Shown: positions 16,059 through 28,442, counted from the first letter of the stretch. The stretch: 64,000 nt of DNA from Pseudoalteromonas arctica A 37-1-2 (GCF_000238395.3 NZ_CP011025.1:124001-188000); one strand, 5' to 3'. Notes: generated by a model not told the origin, from the letters alone. Made by a program: numbers and translations.

Positions 16059-16274
16059 TTAGTAATGCGGTGGAGGCGGCTCAGGTGCTTCAGACATCAT
16101 AGACGATGATGACTGCGACTCTTTAATTTTTTCTGCTAGCAGCTCAGTTTGGCGTTTCATTTTTGCTAACAGTTGCTGGTGCACTTTTATTTCATCATTT
16201 AAGACTTCAATTGTTTCGTCTTGAAAAGCCACTTTGGCTTCAAGTTCCATTAAGCGATGTTCAATTGTGTTCAT
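16059..16274 (-). CDS. slyX: SlyX protein
   Basis: Protein of 71 residues that is almost entirely a coiled coil (heptads across residues 3-50) and ends in the proline-rich 'EAPEPPPPHY', the family hallmark. Function is unknown; it lies near fkpA in many gammaproteobacteria, as here. Its start overlaps the 3' end of the WD40 lipoprotein gene by 14 bases, so the two are probably co-translated. Confidence 0.92.
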   Translation of the reverse strand: MNTIEHRLMELEAKVAFQDETIEVLNDEIKVHQQLLAKMKRQTELLAEKIKESQSSSSMMSEAPEPPPPHY

Positions 16275-17259
16275 TATTCTCTCGTATAATAAATCGCTCT
16301 GCGATACCGCTGGAGCTTTCGGTTAACAACGACTTACCGTTATCTGTAAATGTCACATCTAGTACCACCGCAGATTTAGGCTTACTGCCTTCGCGCGGGG
16401 TAACCTGCCAAGTTTGAATTTTTTCACCGCTTGGTATTTGCCACAAATCTACGCGCTTATTTGGCGAGCCGGTTGCAAGCAAAGTGCCTTGTTCGTTAAA
16501 ACGCACAGCAGTAAAAATTTTCTGACGCGCAATATACTTCAGTTTACTCACAAGATCACCTGTAGTCAGCTTCCATACATTTGCTTGTGCCATACTGTCG
16601 GCCGTAAACGCATAGCGACCTTGTGGATCGAGCGTTACTTGGGTAACACGCGTTGGGTGATTAAAACGATGAATTACTTGACCTGTACGTGTGTCCCAAA
16701 AGTAAGCAACATAATCGTTAGAGCCACTTAATGCGTAATGCCCGTTAGGTGACAGGTCAACGGTATTAACTTTATCTTGATGACCTAAAAACTCAATACG
16801 ACGTCCGGTTTCTAGGTTTACAAATACGACAACGCCGTCGCTACGGCCGTATAAAACACTACGGCCTTGATTGCTAATGGCAATATCGCGAATACTGGCT
16901 TTTTGTATTTTGTAATAACCTTTATTTTTGCCTGTGGCTATATCCCACACAGCAAACGTGGTTTTTTCGGCGGTAACAGCCACGCTGTTATCAAAAGCAA
17001 TAGCAACGGCGTATACCAAACTGTCTTGATCTTGCTGCTGAAACCATTGGTATTTTAGTACCTGCTGTTGATTATCCCACAGGGCGACCCCATGGTTGAT
17101 AGAGGAGATCAAACTGTATTTACCATCGTTTGAAAGTGTTGATGAAAACGCACCTTGTGCAGCATGTTCGTAACTTGCTACAGCGTGTTGTTTTTTATCG
17201 GTACAGGCGATGGCTAAAAAACAGCTAAATACGATTAAAAAAGTACGAAATATCGACAT
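16261..17259 (-). CDS. WD40-repeat lipoprotein
   Basis: Protein of 332 residues beginning with a lipoprotein signal (MSIFRTFLIVFSCFLAIAC, lipobox LAIAC) followed by WD40-type blades: 'HGVALWD', 'TFAVWDIATGK', 'VNTVDLSPNGHYALSGSNDYVAYFWDTRTGQ', 'QANVWKLTTGD' and 'RVDLWQIPSGE'. About six or seven blades are expected, enough for a beta propeller. It probably acts as a membrane-anchored scaffold in the periplasm; partner unknown. Lies directly upstream of slyX and divergent from fkpA. Confidence 0.85.
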   Translation of the reverse strand: MSIFRTFLIVFSCFLAIACTDKKQHAVASYEHAAQGAFSSTLSNDGKYSLISSINHGVALWDNQQQVLKYQWFQQQDQDSLVYAVAIAFDNSVAVTAEKTTFAVWDIATGKNKGYYKIQKASIRDIAISNQGRSVLYGRSDGVVVFVNLETGRRIEFLGHQDKVNTVDLSPNGHYALSGSNDYVAYFWDTRTGQVIHRFNHPTRVTQVTLDPQGRYAFTADSMAQANVWKLTTGDLVSKLKYIARQKIFTAVRFNEQGTLLATGSPNKRVDLWQIPSGEKIQTWQVTPREGSKPKSAVVLDVTFTDNGKSLLTESSSGIAERFIIRENNEHN

Positions 17260-17474
17260 ATTACAGGTATTTCCCCTTAACTCTTAGTGACTGAGAGGTT
17301 AGACTAGGACGCGTTAAATGCCTAGGTTGTTTGTCTAATCACTGGATATGTTTTTAGTTTAGCTAACAATGTGGAATTTAGTCATTAAACAAGCAGCCTA
17401 TCATGTGGGCCGTTAATCTTTAACTAGTAATAATACATTAAAATGACAACTGCAAAGTGTGTCGGAGATTTAAA

Positions 17475-18221
17475 ATGAAAAAGACGATTAGATTGTCATT
17501 GATTGCAGCGTCAGTTTTAGCGCTTACAGCTTGTAATCAAGAAGCAAAAAAAGAACAAGCTGAAGTTAAATTAGACACTGTAGAACAGCAACAAGCATAC
17601 GGTATTGGTGCATCTGTAGGTAACTTTTTAAATAAAGACCTAGCAGACAAAACAGAAATTGGTATTGAGCTAGACCAAGCACTTTTAATCCGTGGTTTTG
17701 AAGATGCACTTGCTGGTAATGCAAAAATTGACGAAGAAAAAATTCGCGAAGTATTAACTGAACTAGATACATCAGTACGTACTAAGCAAGAAGAAAAAGC
17801 AAAAGTAGAGTCTGAAAAAAGCAAAGAAGCGGGTGTTAAATACCTAGCTGACAACGCTAAAAAAGAAGGCGTTACAGTAACTGAGTCTGGCCTACAGTAT
17901 GAAGTACTTAGCGAAGGCGATGGCGAAAAGCCAGTAGCAACTGATGTAGTTAAAGTACACTACAAAGGTACTTTATTAGACGGTACTGAGTTTGATAGCT
18001 CATATGCACGTAACGAACCTACAACTTTCCCTCTTAACCGCGTAATTGCTGGTTGGACTGAAGGTTTACAACTTATGTCAGTGGGTTCTAAGTACAAGTT
18101 CACTATTCCTTCAGAACTTGCTTACGGCGACCGTGACTTAGGTAAGATTCCAGCTAATTCAACACTTGTATTTGAAGTTGAATTACTTGAAATTCAAAAT
18201 GAAGAAGCACCAGCACAATAA
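17475..18221 (+). CDS. fkpA: FKBP-type peptidyl-prolyl isomerase FkpA, lipoprotein
   Basis: Periplasmic chaperone that isomerises X-Pro bonds. The start ATG 17475 has GGAG upstream and opens a lipoprotein signal (lipobox 'LTAC' near residue 20), whereas E. coli FkpA is soluble. Residues about 30-140 form the helical FKBP_N dimerisation domain ('QQAYGIGASVGNFL'), and about 150-245 the FKBP_C catalytic domain with 'VKVHYKGTLLDGTEFDSSY' and 'IPSELAYGDRDLGKIPANSTLVFEVELL'. Length and order are normal. Monocistronic with its own terminator. Confidence 0.93.
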   Translation: MKKTIRLSLIAASVLALTACNQEAKKEQAEVKLDTVEQQQAYGIGASVGNFLNKDLADKTEIGIELDQALLIRGFEDALAGNAKIDEEKIREVLTELDTSVRTKQEEKAKVESEKSKEAGVKYLADNAKKEGVTVTESGLQYEVLSEGDGEKPVATDVVKVHYKGTLLDGTEFDSSYARNEPTTFPLNRVIAGWTEGLQLMSVGSKYKFTIPSELAYGDRDLGKIPANSTLVFEVELLEIQNEEAPAQ

Positions 18222-18241
18222 TAAGTTTATTGTGTAAATGC

Positions 18242-18268
18242 AAAAAGGGACCTTAGGTCCCTTTTTTA
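18242..18268. terminator. bidirectional terminator between fkpA and rsd
   Basis: Stem AAAAAGGGACC / GGTCCCTTTTT with a three-base loop TTA between the convergent genes fkpA and rsd; A and T runs on both sides. Confidence 0.9.
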
Positions 18269-18286
18269 ATATGCGTAAATAACATA

Positions 18287-18757
18287 TTAGTTTGCGTGAT
18301 TAGAAAACAAGTTATCAATAAGCTCATCTTCAAGTGCAAAGCGTGCTTCTAATGCCTCACCAATAACAGATAAGTCATCATCAAAACCCTTTAACAAGTC
18401 TTCTTTGTCTACTTCAGCGTACTTATCATTAAAATCTAACGCTATGTCGGTTGTACTGGAAATACGCGGGTAAATAGAGTTTGCAAGCTCTTGGCTCTGT
18501 AAGCCCTTTTTTTCACATGCTTTTGCTATATCGTCATACACTTCAAAATGGCCCGCAGATAGGTAATCCATTAAAAGTTGGCAAAATGATTCAATTAGTT
18601 TTGGCTCTGGCAATGCTTGATCTTGTTTTTCGTACGGCGTAAAACCTGCAATTTTGCAATAAAGTACAATAAGGTCTTGGCGTTCGTTTAGCCATTTATC
18701 AATTACTGTGTGGCTACCACCCCATTTTTGTTGAGCTTTTTCTACACGCGTCAGCAT
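18287..18757 (-). CDS. rsd: Rsd/AlgQ family anti-sigma-70 factor
   Basis: Protein of 156 residues, all helical, with the family start 'MLTRVEKAQQKWGGSHTVIDKWLNERQDLIVLYCKIAG' divided by the hallmark 'W' and 'LLV.YC' pattern, followed by 'FCQLLMDYLSAGHFEVYD'. Rsd binds region 4 of the housekeeping sigma factor in stationary phase and also stimulates the ppGpp synthetase/hydrolase SpoT in E. coli. Clear ribosome site AGGAGAAC. In E. coli rsd lies near hemE, and here hemE is the next gene on the opposite strand, which supports the call. Confidence 0.88.
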   Translation of the reverse strand: MLTRVEKAQQKWGGSHTVIDKWLNERQDLIVLYCKIAGFTPYEKQDQALPEPKLIESFCQLLMDYLSAGHFEVYDDIAKACEKKGLQSQELANSIYPRISSTTDIALDFNDKYAEVDKEDLLKGFDDDLSVIGEALEARFALEDELIDNLFSNHAN

Positions 18758-19287
18758 AACTGTTCTCCTAGCTGGGTTGGTCTTTCAATTAGAATATAAT
18801 AAGTTTATGTACATCAAGATATATTTAATTTGCGAGTATATCAACAAGTAAAGTTGAGCTACTTTGAGGGGTGTACCTTTTTATATAATCTAAGGCGAGA
18901 GATTTTATTTTAGGCAAGAAAAAACCACCAGTTACGGTGGTCTAATTTCTTTCAGTGACTTGTTATAACAAGCTTTCTTATTTTTATGAGATGATTTTTA
19001 TTGTTATTATTTTAAAACATTTATTTTTATTGTTTTAAGATTTTTATTATTGTTTTTGTTAACGCGGGACAAACAATAACAAGGTTTTTGTAATGTTGCA
19101 AACATATTAATAAAAAGTTTTAAATGTTATTCTTTTTTGCTTGTTTTATAGTCAAAATGGATTGAAGCACGCCATTATATTGATCTGCCTCTAGGTAAAG
19201 CTGTTTTCGTCCCTAAGCAATAGAGGGTCGGAGAATATGGTGGTACAATCTTGCACAATTTATACAAGTCTTAGGATCATTTACGCC
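18758..19287. other. 530-bp AT-rich divergent region between rsd and hemE
   Basis: No gene can be supported. A hairpin ACCACC-AGTTAC-GGTGGT with an A run on its left (18919-18942) looks like a terminator read on the minus strand, with no visible gene ahead of it. An inverted repeat TTATTGTTTTTGT / ACAAACAATAA spans about 19047-19079 in very AT-rich DNA. The region should contain the promoters of both rsd and hemE. Confidence 0.5.
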
Positions 19288-20352
19288 ATGAGCGAATTAA
19301 AAAACGACCGTTATTTACGTGCACTTGCAAAACAACCTGTTGATGTAACTCCGGTATGGATGATGCGCCAAGCAGGACGCTATTTACCAGAGTATCGCGC
19401 TACACGTGCACAAGCGGGCGATTTTATGAGCCTGTGCCGTAATGCTGAGCTTGCATGTGAAGTAACACTGCAGCCACTACGTCGCTACCCGTTAGATGCC
19501 GCTATATTATTTAGTGATATTTTAACGATTCCAGATGCGATGGGTTTAGGTCTTTACTTTGAAACTGGCGAAGGCCCTAAGTTTGAACGTCCTATTTCAT
19601 CACTTGCTGATGTTAAAAAAATTCCAAAGTTAGATCCTACAGACGAGCTTGGCTACGTAATGAACGCAGTAAGCACTATTCGTCGTGAACTTAAAGGTGA
19701 AGTACCGCTTATTGGTTTTTCTGGTTCACCTTGGACGCTAGCAACTTATATGGTTGAAGGCGGTAGCAGCAAAGTATTTGGTAAAATCAAAAAAATGGCG
19801 TTTGCAGAGCCGCAAACACTTCATTTATTACTCGATAAGTTAGCTGACTCAGTTATTGATTATTTAAATGCTCAAATTAAAGCTGGCGCGCAATCGCTAA
19901 TGGTATTTGACTCATGGGGTGGTGTATTAAGCCCGCGCGATTACAACGAATTTTCACTGCAATATATGCATAAAATTGTAGATGGCTTAATTCGTGAATA
20001 CGATGGTCGTAAAGTACCGGTTACTTTGTTTACTAAAAATGGTGGTCAATGGATTGAAGCTATTGCAGCAACAGGTTGTGATGCAATTGGTCTTGATTGG
20101 ACTATTAATATTAGCGACGCTAAACGCCGTGTGGGTGATAAAGTAGCTCTACAAGGTAATATGGACCCATCTATGTTACACGGTACACCAGAGCGTATTC
20201 GCCAAGAAGTAGGCACTATTTTAGAAGACTTCGGTACAGGCAATGGCCACGTGTTTAACTTAGGCCACGGTATTACACCAGATGTAGATCCTGAAAATGC
20301 TGGTGTATTCATTAATGCAGTACATGAGCTAAGTGCTAAGTACCATAAGTAA
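19288..20352 (+). CDS. hemE: uroporphyrinogen decarboxylase
   Basis: Removes the four acetate carboxyls of uroporphyrinogen III to give coproporphyrinogen III in haem synthesis; cytoplasmic. The family signature '[16 protein letters not shown]' is at residues 19-34, with '[12 protein letters not shown]' near 70 and '[13 protein letters not shown]' near 140. 354 residues is normal. Start placed at ATG 19288 (AGGA twelve bases upstream), because homologous proteins begin [13 protein letters not shown]; the in-frame upstream ATG at 19237 would add 17 unrelated residues. Monocistronic, with a terminator directly after. Confidence 0.95.
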   Translation: MSELKNDRYLRALAKQPVDVTPVWMMRQAGRYLPEYRATRAQAGDFMSLCRNAELACEVTLQPLRRYPLDAAILFSDILTIPDAMGLGLYFETGEGPKFERPISSLADVKKIPKLDPTDELGYVMNAVSTIRRELKGEVPLIGFSGSPWTLATYMVEGGSSKVFGKIKKMAFAEPQTLHLLLDKLADSVIDYLNAQIKAGAQSLMVFDSWGGVLSPRDYNEFSLQYMHKIVDGLIREYDGRKVPVTLFTKNGGQWIEAIAATGCDAIGLDWTINISDAKRRVGDKVALQGNMDPSMLHGTPERIRQEVGTILEDFGTGNGHVFNLGHGITPDVDPENAGVFINAVHELSAKYHK

Positions 20353-20389
20353 TAGCTACTTAAATAAACTTTAAAACTGTTTAAAAGTA

Positions 20390-20416
20390 AAAAACCCGCT
20401 AAGTTGCGGGTTTTTT
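20390..20416 (+). terminator. terminator of hemE
   Basis: Stem AAAAACCCGC / GCGGGTTTTT with a six-base loop TAAGTT followed by T residues, 38 bases after the stop. Confidence 0.88.
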
Positions 20417-20449
20417 GTTACCTATTTATAAAGGCTTTTAAAACTACTT

Positions 20450-20610
20450 ATACCAATTCGCTTAATTAAGTGATCTATTTTGAGGGAAGAAAATCGTGTC
20501 GATAACAAGGCAAAAATTTCGTTATTTAGTGTTCTATATCAGAAATTTTTAACGTAGTTAACGTCAGATTTAACCCCTCAAATTGATTAAGTATTATTGC
20601 GGATTGGTAT
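20450..20610. repeat. 161-bp MITE-like element
   Basis: Bounded by inverted repeats: left ATACCAATTCGCTTAATTAA and right, on the minus strand, ATACCAATCCGCAATAATAC. The element lies in the short gap between the hemE terminator and the sthA stop and contains no open frame. Terminal-repeat structure and size fit a miniature inverted-repeat element. I believe similar units occur in Pseudoalteromonas genomes, but this is from memory. Confidence 0.65.
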
Positions 20611-20621
20611 TATTTAAGCAG

Positions 20622-22058
20622 TTATTTAAATAAGCGATTTAAACCATTTAATGCCGCAACACGGTAGGCTTCAGCCATGGTTGGGTAGTTAAATGTGGTA
20701 TTTACAAAGTAGTCGATATTATTGCCACCATTTTTTTGTTCCATAATAGCTTGGCCAATGTGAACAATTTCAGAGGCACGCTCGCCAAAACAATGTACGC
20801 CAAGTACTTCTTTGGTTTCGGTGTGGAATAATATTTTTAAACTACCTACTTCAGTACCAGCAATTTGCGCACGTGCCAAATGCTTAAACTGAGCACGGCC
20901 AACTTCATATGGTACTTTAGCGGCTGTAAGCTCTTGCTCGGTTTTACCGACTGAGCTCATTTCTGGGATGGTATAAATACCGGCCGGAATATCAACAATC
21001 AGGCGGTCGTCACAGTTACCACACGCAATTGCATCAGCAGCTATACGACCTTGGTCAAACGCAGCACTTGCAAGGCTTGGATAGCCAATTACATCACCTA
21101 CAGCGTAAACGTTATCAACTTCTGTTTGATATGTTTCGTTAACTTTTAATTGGCCACGGCTATCAGCTTTTAAACCAATGGCTTCAAGGTTTAATGTATC
21201 AGTGTTACCAGTACGGCCATTAGCAAATAAAATACAGTCAGCTTTTACGCGTTTGCCTGATTTTAAATGCATAATAACGCAGTCGTCACGCGTTTCTATT
21301 CGGTCAAACTCTTCGTTATGACGAATAACAATACCGCTGTTCCAAAAGTGATAGCTAAGCGCGTCAGATATTTCAGCATCCATAAAAGCAAGTAGTCGGT
21401 CGCGTGTATTAACTAAATCAACTTTAGCGCCTAAACCTTTAAATATAGAAGCGTACTCACAACCAATTACACCAGCGCCGTATATAAGTACGCGGTGAGG
21501 GTCGTGTTTAAGACCTAAAATAGTGTCGCTCTCATAAATACGAGAATGCGTAAAATCGACTTCTGGTGGGCGATAAGGGCGTGAGCCCGTTGCTATAACA
21601 ATCGTTTTAGCGGTCAGTCGCTCAGTTGAACCATCATTTCTTTTTACTTCAATTGTGTGCTTATCTACAAAGCTCGCATCACCTTGAAACATATGAATGC
21701 GGTTACGATCGTAAAAGCTGCTACGTAAATTAGATTGCTTAGAAATAACAGAACTGGCATGACGTAAAATATCAGGAAATGTTAAGCGGCTAGGGCGCTC
21801 ACCAACATTAAATAACGGATTTGCTTTGTATTCAATATAGCGGCTAACAGAGTGGCGAAGCGCTTTTGAAGGAATTGTTCCCCAATGTACACAACCGCCA
21901 CCAACTGATTCTTGGCGTTCAATAACCGCTACTTTTTTGTCGTTTTTTGAAAGGTTCATGGCGGTACCTTCACCGCCAGGACCCGTGCCAATAATTATTG
22001 CATCATATTGGTATGTCACGGGTACTTTTTTTTGTTCTGGTTGTTTGGCCACAGCCAC
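20622..22058 (-). CDS. sthA: soluble pyridine nucleotide transhydrogenase
   Basis: FAD-dependent enzyme that transfers reducing equivalents between NADPH and NAD+, keeping the cofactor pools in balance. FAD-binding 'GTGPGGEG' is at residues 24-31; at 52-64 the sequence [13 protein letters not shown] keeps one Cys where disulfide reductases have a CxxxxC pair, as in E. coli SthA. The second Rossmann fold '[13 protein letters not shown]' is near 182, and the C-terminal dimerisation domain is complete. GTG start with AGGAG five bases upstream. Its start lies close to the desaturase stop (7 bases), indicating co-transcription. Confidence 0.93.
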   Translation of the reverse strand: MAVAKQPEQKKVPVTYQYDAIIIGTGPGGEGTAMNLSKNDKKVAVIERQESVGGGCVHWGTIPSKALRHSVSRYIEYKANPLFNVGERPSRLTFPDILRHASSVISKQSNLRSSFYDRNRIHMFQGDASFVDKHTIEVKRNDGSTERLTAKTIVIATGSRPYRPPEVDFTHSRIYESDTILGLKHDPHRVLIYGAGVIGCEYASIFKGLGAKVDLVNTRDRLLAFMDAEISDALSYHFWNSGIVIRHNEEFDRIETRDDCVIMHLKSGKRVKADCILFANGRTGNTDTLNLEAIGLKADSRGQLKVNETYQTEVDNVYAVGDVIGYPSLASAAFDQGRIAADAIACGNCDDRLIVDIPAGIYTIPEMSSVGKTEQELTAAKVPYEVGRAQFKHLARAQIAGTEVGSLKILFHTETKEVLGVHCFGERASEIVHIGQAIMEQKNGGNNIDYFVNTTFNYPTMAEAYRVAALNGLNRLFK

Positions 22059-22065
22059 TCCTAAA

Positions 22066-23199
22066 TTAATTAAAAGAGGCTTTTAATAACCTCGCATTAA
22101 GTGCTAGCCATGCCTGTTTTTGATTTTCCCAGGCGGCTTCCAACTCATGGTATTGTGCCATTAATGCTGAGCGTTCACACTGCTTTGCCATGTTATTTTT
22201 TTTAACTTCTAACACTTGTTTTTGTAGTGAACAATAATTTTGCAGTTTTTTCAGCAGTAAATCGTACTCTTGTTGTAATAATGTAATCTTATCTTGTGCT
22301 AAAGGCAATTTTGCAAGACGCGTTTGCGTTTTGCTCATTAGCGTTTCGGCCTTTGCTTTTTCGATACGTTCAACAGGTGTACGCTTTAGTTTATTGGCTA
22401 AACCAACAGCGGCTAAAGAGCGGATCATCCATTTTGTTGGATCGTAATGAAACCATTTAATACCGTTACGGTAGTCGCTTGCAAAAATATGGTGGAAGTT
22501 GTGATACCCCTCACCGTATGTAAATAACGCTAAAAAACCGTTATCGCGTGCCGTATTTTTTTCGGTGTATGGGCGAGAGCCCCAAATATGTGCAACCGAA
22601 TTTATAAAAAAGGTAAAGTGTTGGCTTAGTACTAAGCGTAGTAAACCTGCAAGAATTAACATACCCCACACATCACCAACTAATAAACCAAGTGCAAGAG
22701 GCAAACCTACGTTCATAGCAAGTGCTAGTTTTAAGTAGTGCTTATGTTGCCACATAACGACTTTATTTCGTTGTAAATCACGACAATTACTATAGTCGTT
22801 GTAGCTATCGCCTTGGTAGTCACGTAACATCCAGCCGATATGGCTATACCAAAAACCATTGGTAGCCGCGTAAGGGTCTTTTATTGGGTCGTCAACTTGA
22901 CCGTGATGTATACGGTGATCGCTACTCCAATGCAAAGCACTGTTTTGTAGTGCAAAAGCACCGCCAAGCGCAAAAATAAATTCAACAGCAGGGTGTGCGT
23001 TATAGGTTTTATGTGCCCATAATCGATGGTAGCCGGCAGTAATTGATAAGCCTGCATAAAACATGCAGCCAACAAAAGCAATCCAATGCGCGCTGGTAAA
23101 TCCGTAGCTAATGGCGTACCAAGGTACAAGTGTGGCAGCCGCCAAAAAGGTTAGGCTAAAAAATAGGACGTTTGTCCAAATAATCGGTGGTTTATTCAT
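22066..23199 (-). CDS. membrane acyl-CoA (delta-9 type) fatty acid desaturase
   Basis: Inserts a cis double bond into saturated acyl chains in the membrane. The three histidine boxes that bind the di-iron centre are present: HRLWAH near residue 60, HRIHH near 96 and HNFHH near 233. Four membrane helices are predicted. ATG 23197-23199 is preferred over the TTG nine bases upstream. The last 100 residues (about 275-377) form a charged coiled coil with no catalytic motif. A FabR-like palindrome lies 13 bases upstream of the start and divergent fabR follows, so control by FabR, like DesT control in Pseudomonas, is inferred. Confidence 0.9.
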   Translation of the reverse strand: MNKPPIIWTNVLFFSLTFLAAATLVPWYAISYGFTSAHWIAFVGCMFYAGLSITAGYHRLWAHKTYNAHPAVEFIFALGGAFALQNSALHWSSDHRIHHGQVDDPIKDPYAATNGFWYSHIGWMLRDYQGDSYNDYSNCRDLQRNKVVMWQHKHYLKLALAMNVGLPLALGLLVGDVWGMLILAGLLRLVLSQHFTFFINSVAHIWGSRPYTEKNTARDNGFLALFTYGEGYHNFHHIFASDYRNGIKWFHYDPTKWMIRSLAAVGLANKLKRTPVERIEKAKAETLMSKTQTRLAKLPLAQDKITLLQQEYDLLLKKLQNYCSLQKQVLEVKKNNMAKQCERSALMAQYHELEAAWENQKQAWLALNARLLKASFN

Positions 23200-23212
23200 A
23201 ATTCTCAATCTC

Positions 23213-23230
23213 AGCGTACAACTGTAAGCT
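23213..23230. promoter_or_regulatory. FabR-type operator in front of the desaturase gene
   Basis: AGCGTACAACTGTAAGCT is an 18-bp imperfect palindrome. It matches the arrangement AGCGTACA-NN-TGT.AGCT that I recall for FabR sites at fabA and fabB of E. coli. It sits 13 bases upstream of the desaturase start and about 95 bases upstream of fabR, so repression of the desaturase by FabR is likely. Confidence 0.65.
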
Positions 23231-23325
23231 AAAATAGTATTTCAAACTCTCGTCGTCAAGTATTAGACTGTACAATTGAGCTAATATCACTAAATATTCA
23301 TATAAAATAATTCAGGGAGCTGTTG

Positions 23326-23949
23326 ATGTCGGGTGTTAGAGCGCAACAGAAACAAAAAACACGACAGGCGTTAATTCAAGCGGCATTTAATCAGCTGAGT
23401 GCTGATCATAGTTTTTCGAATTTAAGTTTACGCGAAGTAGCACGAGAAGCTGGTATTGCCCCAACTTCTTTTTATCGTCATTTTAAAGACATGGATGAGC
23501 TAGGTTTAACCATGGTAGACGAAGCAGGCTTAACTCTTCGCCAACTAATGCGTCAAGCACGCAGACGAATAGCAAACGATGGCGGCAGTGTTATAAATAC
23601 CTCAGTGGTTACTTTTATGGAGTTTATTGATAACTCAAGTAACCAATTTAGGTTGTTGCTGCGAGAACGATCTGGGACTTCTAAAGCATTTAGAGCCGCT
23701 GTAGCCCGCGAAGTAAAACATTTTATTTTAGAGCTGGCTCATTATTTAGAAAGTGAAACTAAATGTAATGCTATGCATGCCTATATTCAGGCTGAATCTA
23801 TGGTAACGCTCGTATTTAATGCGGGTGCAGAAGCGCTCGATATAGAAGGATTGCAACGCGACGAATTGATTGAGCGCGTTATTTGGCAGCTGCGTTATAT
23901 TACTCGTGGAGCCGGGCATTACGTAAGAGAAACGAATAAAGAAGCATAG
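23326..23949 (+). CDS. fabR: TetR-family repressor FabR
   Basis: Repressor of unsaturated fatty acid genes that senses the acyl-ACP or acyl-CoA pool. Residues 1-60 hold the TetR HTH ('[19 protein letters not shown]'), followed by the helical ligand domain. Start at ATG 23326 with AGGGAG upstream; a TTG directly before it is ignored. In E. coli fabR is next to sthA, as here with the desaturase between them, which supports the assignment. Divergent from the desaturase across a short region that holds the palindrome at 23213-23230. Confidence 0.9.
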   Translation: MSGVRAQQKQKTRQALIQAAFNQLSADHSFSNLSLREVAREAGIAPTSFYRHFKDMDELGLTMVDEAGLTLRQLMRQARRRIANDGGSVINTSVVTFMEFIDNSSNQFRLLLRERSGTSKAFRAAVAREVKHFILELAHYLESETKCNAMHAYIQAESMVTLVFNAGAEALDIEGLQRDELIERVIWQLRYITRGAGHYVRETNKEA

Positions 23950-24178
23950 CTTAAAAAAATTGCAAAAAGTTAATATAAGCACGGTATATTGCAGTGCTTA
24001 TTAATTTAAGCGTCGCTGGTTACGTATTTGTTATTTTAATTCTTTATATGGACCTATGTTGAATTAAAAAACCCAATTGAATCGTTTTTAAATCTATTAT
24101 GTGGAATATTTATGCTTGCTTGGTGCGGCTATGAATGTTAAAAATAGGCTTCACTGAACACACACACAAGAAAACAAG
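23950..24178. other. region between fabR and the leucine leader
   Basis: About 230 bp. A hairpin AAGCACGGTATATTGCAGTGCTT (23977-23999) may end fabR transcription but has no T run. The leucine-operon promoter must lie here; no boxes close to consensus are obvious. No gene seen. Confidence 0.4.
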
Positions 24179-24247
24179 ATGCATATTATTCGTTTAATTA
24201 CACTAAAACTTAACCTCTTACTGCTATGGCAAGTAAGCGGGGATTAG
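24179..24247 (+). CDS. leuL: leucine operon leader peptide
   Basis: Short frame of 22 codons: MHIIRLITLKLNLLLLWQVS then GD and a TAG stop. Six of its leucine codons lie in the run CTA AAA CTT AAC CTC TTA CTG CTA, and a terminator hairpin follows within 30 bases, directly ahead of leuA. This is the classical arrangement of ribosome-mediated attenuation: scarce charged tRNA-Leu stalls the ribosome in the leucine run. The mix of leucine codons differs from the CUA run of E. coli leuL. Confidence 0.88.
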   Translation: MHIIRLITLKLNLLLLWQVSGD

Positions 24248-24301
24248 TGTGTTTGCATCGAGTTGAACACTAAAAACCCCGCAATTGCGGGGTTTTTTTT
24301 A
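24237..24301 (+). promoter_or_regulatory. leucine operon attenuator (antiterminator and terminator)
   Basis: The terminator is AACCCCGC-AATT-GCGGGGTT followed by eight T residues (24273-24301). The 3' end of leuL and bases after it (GCGGGGATTAGTGT, 24237-24250) are complementary to ACACTAAAAACCCCGC (about 24267-24282), which is the 5' arm of the terminator plus its upstream flank, so they can form the competing antiterminator. This gives two exclusive structures, switched by ribosome position on leuL. Confidence 0.82.
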
Positions 24302-24354
24302 TCTCGCGGCTGGGATTAATTGAAATTTGGGTAACATAGGAATGAGGGGCAGTT

Positions 24355-26981
<2,627 letters not shown>

Positions 26982-27041
26982 TAACATATTAAAGTTGCAG
27001 CACCGTTATGCTGCAACTCAAACAGATTAGGGAATTAGCAA

Positions 27042-28442
27042 GTGGCCCAAACGTTATACGAAAAAATTTGGCAATCACATACCGTTGCCAGCATAAACGA
27101 GCAAACCGACTTACTTTATATTGACCGCCATTTAGTGCATGAAGTTACTTCTCCGCAGGCTTTTGCTGGTCTACGTGAAAAAAACCGTACTGTACGTTGC
27201 CCAGAAAAAACCTTTGCAACGATGGATCACAACGTATCGACTAAGAGCCGATCACTTGATGCGGCAAGCGAAGTATCTAAAAACCAATTAATGGCGCTTG
27301 ATAAAAACTGTAAAGAGTTTGGTATTGTGCTTTACGATTTAAACTCAATTAATCAAGGTATTGTGCACGTAATGGGCCCAGAGCAAGGGATTACTTTGCC
27401 TGGCACAACCATTGTATGTGGCGATAGCCATACCTCTACGCATGGTGCGTTTGGCGCATTAGCGCATGGTATTGGTACGTCTGAGGTTGAGCACGTATTA
27501 GCAACGCAAACGCTACAGCAAAAAAAGGCGAAATCGTTAAAAATTCAAATTAACGGTGTATTGCGTCCAACGGTTACGGCTAAAGATTTAATTATGGCGG
27601 TAATTGGCAAGTTAGGTACCGCTGGTGGCACAGGTTATGTAGCAGAGTTTTGTGGTGCAGGCATTGAAGCACTTTCAATGGAAGCCCGTATGACGCTATG
27701 TAATATGAGCATAGAAATGGGTGCAAAAGCGGGTTTGATTGCATCTGACCAAATTACTTATGATTACTTAAAAGGTCGTCCGTTTGCACCAAAAGGCGCA
27801 GATTTTGATGCAGCCGTTGAATATTGGGAAACATTAAAAACGGATGAAGGCGCACACTTTGATTTAGTTGTTGAGCTAAATGCCGACGACATTCAGCCGC
27901 AAATTACCTGGGGCACAAGCCCAGAGCAAGTAATTGGTGTTGATGAGTGCATACCCGATCCAGATAAAGAGCCAGATTTAATTAAAGCCGATGCCATTCG
28001 CAGCGCACTTAAATACATGGACTTAAAAGCGGGCGATAAATTATCAAGCGCGAAAGTAGACACGGTATTTATTGGCTCATGTACAAATAGCCGCATTGAA
28101 GACTTGCGCGCTGCTGCAAAAATTGTTGAAGGCAAACATGTGGTAGCCGGCATAGAGGCGTTAATTGTACCGGGCTCTGGCTTAGTTAAAAAACAAGCCG
28201 AAGACGAAGGCTTAGCCGATATTTTTAAAGCCGCTGGCTTTGAATGGCGCGAACCAGGTTGTTCTATGTGTTTAGCGATGAACGATGACCGCCTAGGAGC
28301 AGGCAAGCGTTGTGCATCTACTTCTAACCGTAACTTTGAGGGTCGCCAAGGTCGTGGCGGGCGTACCCATTTAGTTAGCCCCGCAATGGCTGCAGCCGCT
28401 GCAATACATGGTCACTTTGTTGATATTAGAGGAGAAGCCTAA
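27042..28442 (+). CDS. leuC: 3-isopropylmalate dehydratase, large subunit
   Basis: Aconitase-type subunit that isomerises 2- to 3-isopropylmalate with LeuD. The three [4Fe-4S] cysteine positions are visible: '[13 protein letters not shown]' near 343 and '[11 protein letters not shown]' near 405, and '[13 protein letters not shown]' near 128 forms part of the active site. GTG start at 27042 with AGGGA upstream. 466 residues. Separated from leuB by 60 bases and overlapping leuD by one base (TAATG). Confidence 0.96.
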   Translation: MAQTLYEKIWQSHTVASINEQTDLLYIDRHLVHEVTSPQAFAGLREKNRTVRCPEKTFATMDHNVSTKSRSLDAASEVSKNQLMALDKNCKEFGIVLYDLNSINQGIVHVMGPEQGITLPGTTIVCGDSHTSTHGAFGALAHGIGTSEVEHVLATQTLQQKKAKSLKIQINGVLRPTVTAKDLIMAVIGKLGTAGGTGYVAEFCGAGIEALSMEARMTLCNMSIEMGAKAGLIASDQITYDYLKGRPFAPKGADFDAAVEYWETLKTDEGAHFDLVVELNADDIQPQITWGTSPEQVIGVDECIPDPDKEPDLIKADAIRSALKYMDLKAGDKLSSAKVDTVFIGSCTNSRIEDLRAAAKIVEGKHVVAGIEALIVPGSGLVKKQAEDEGLADIFKAAGFEWREPGCSMCLAMNDDRLGAGKRCASTSNRNFEGRQGRGGRTHLVSPAMAAAAAIHGHFVDIRGEA

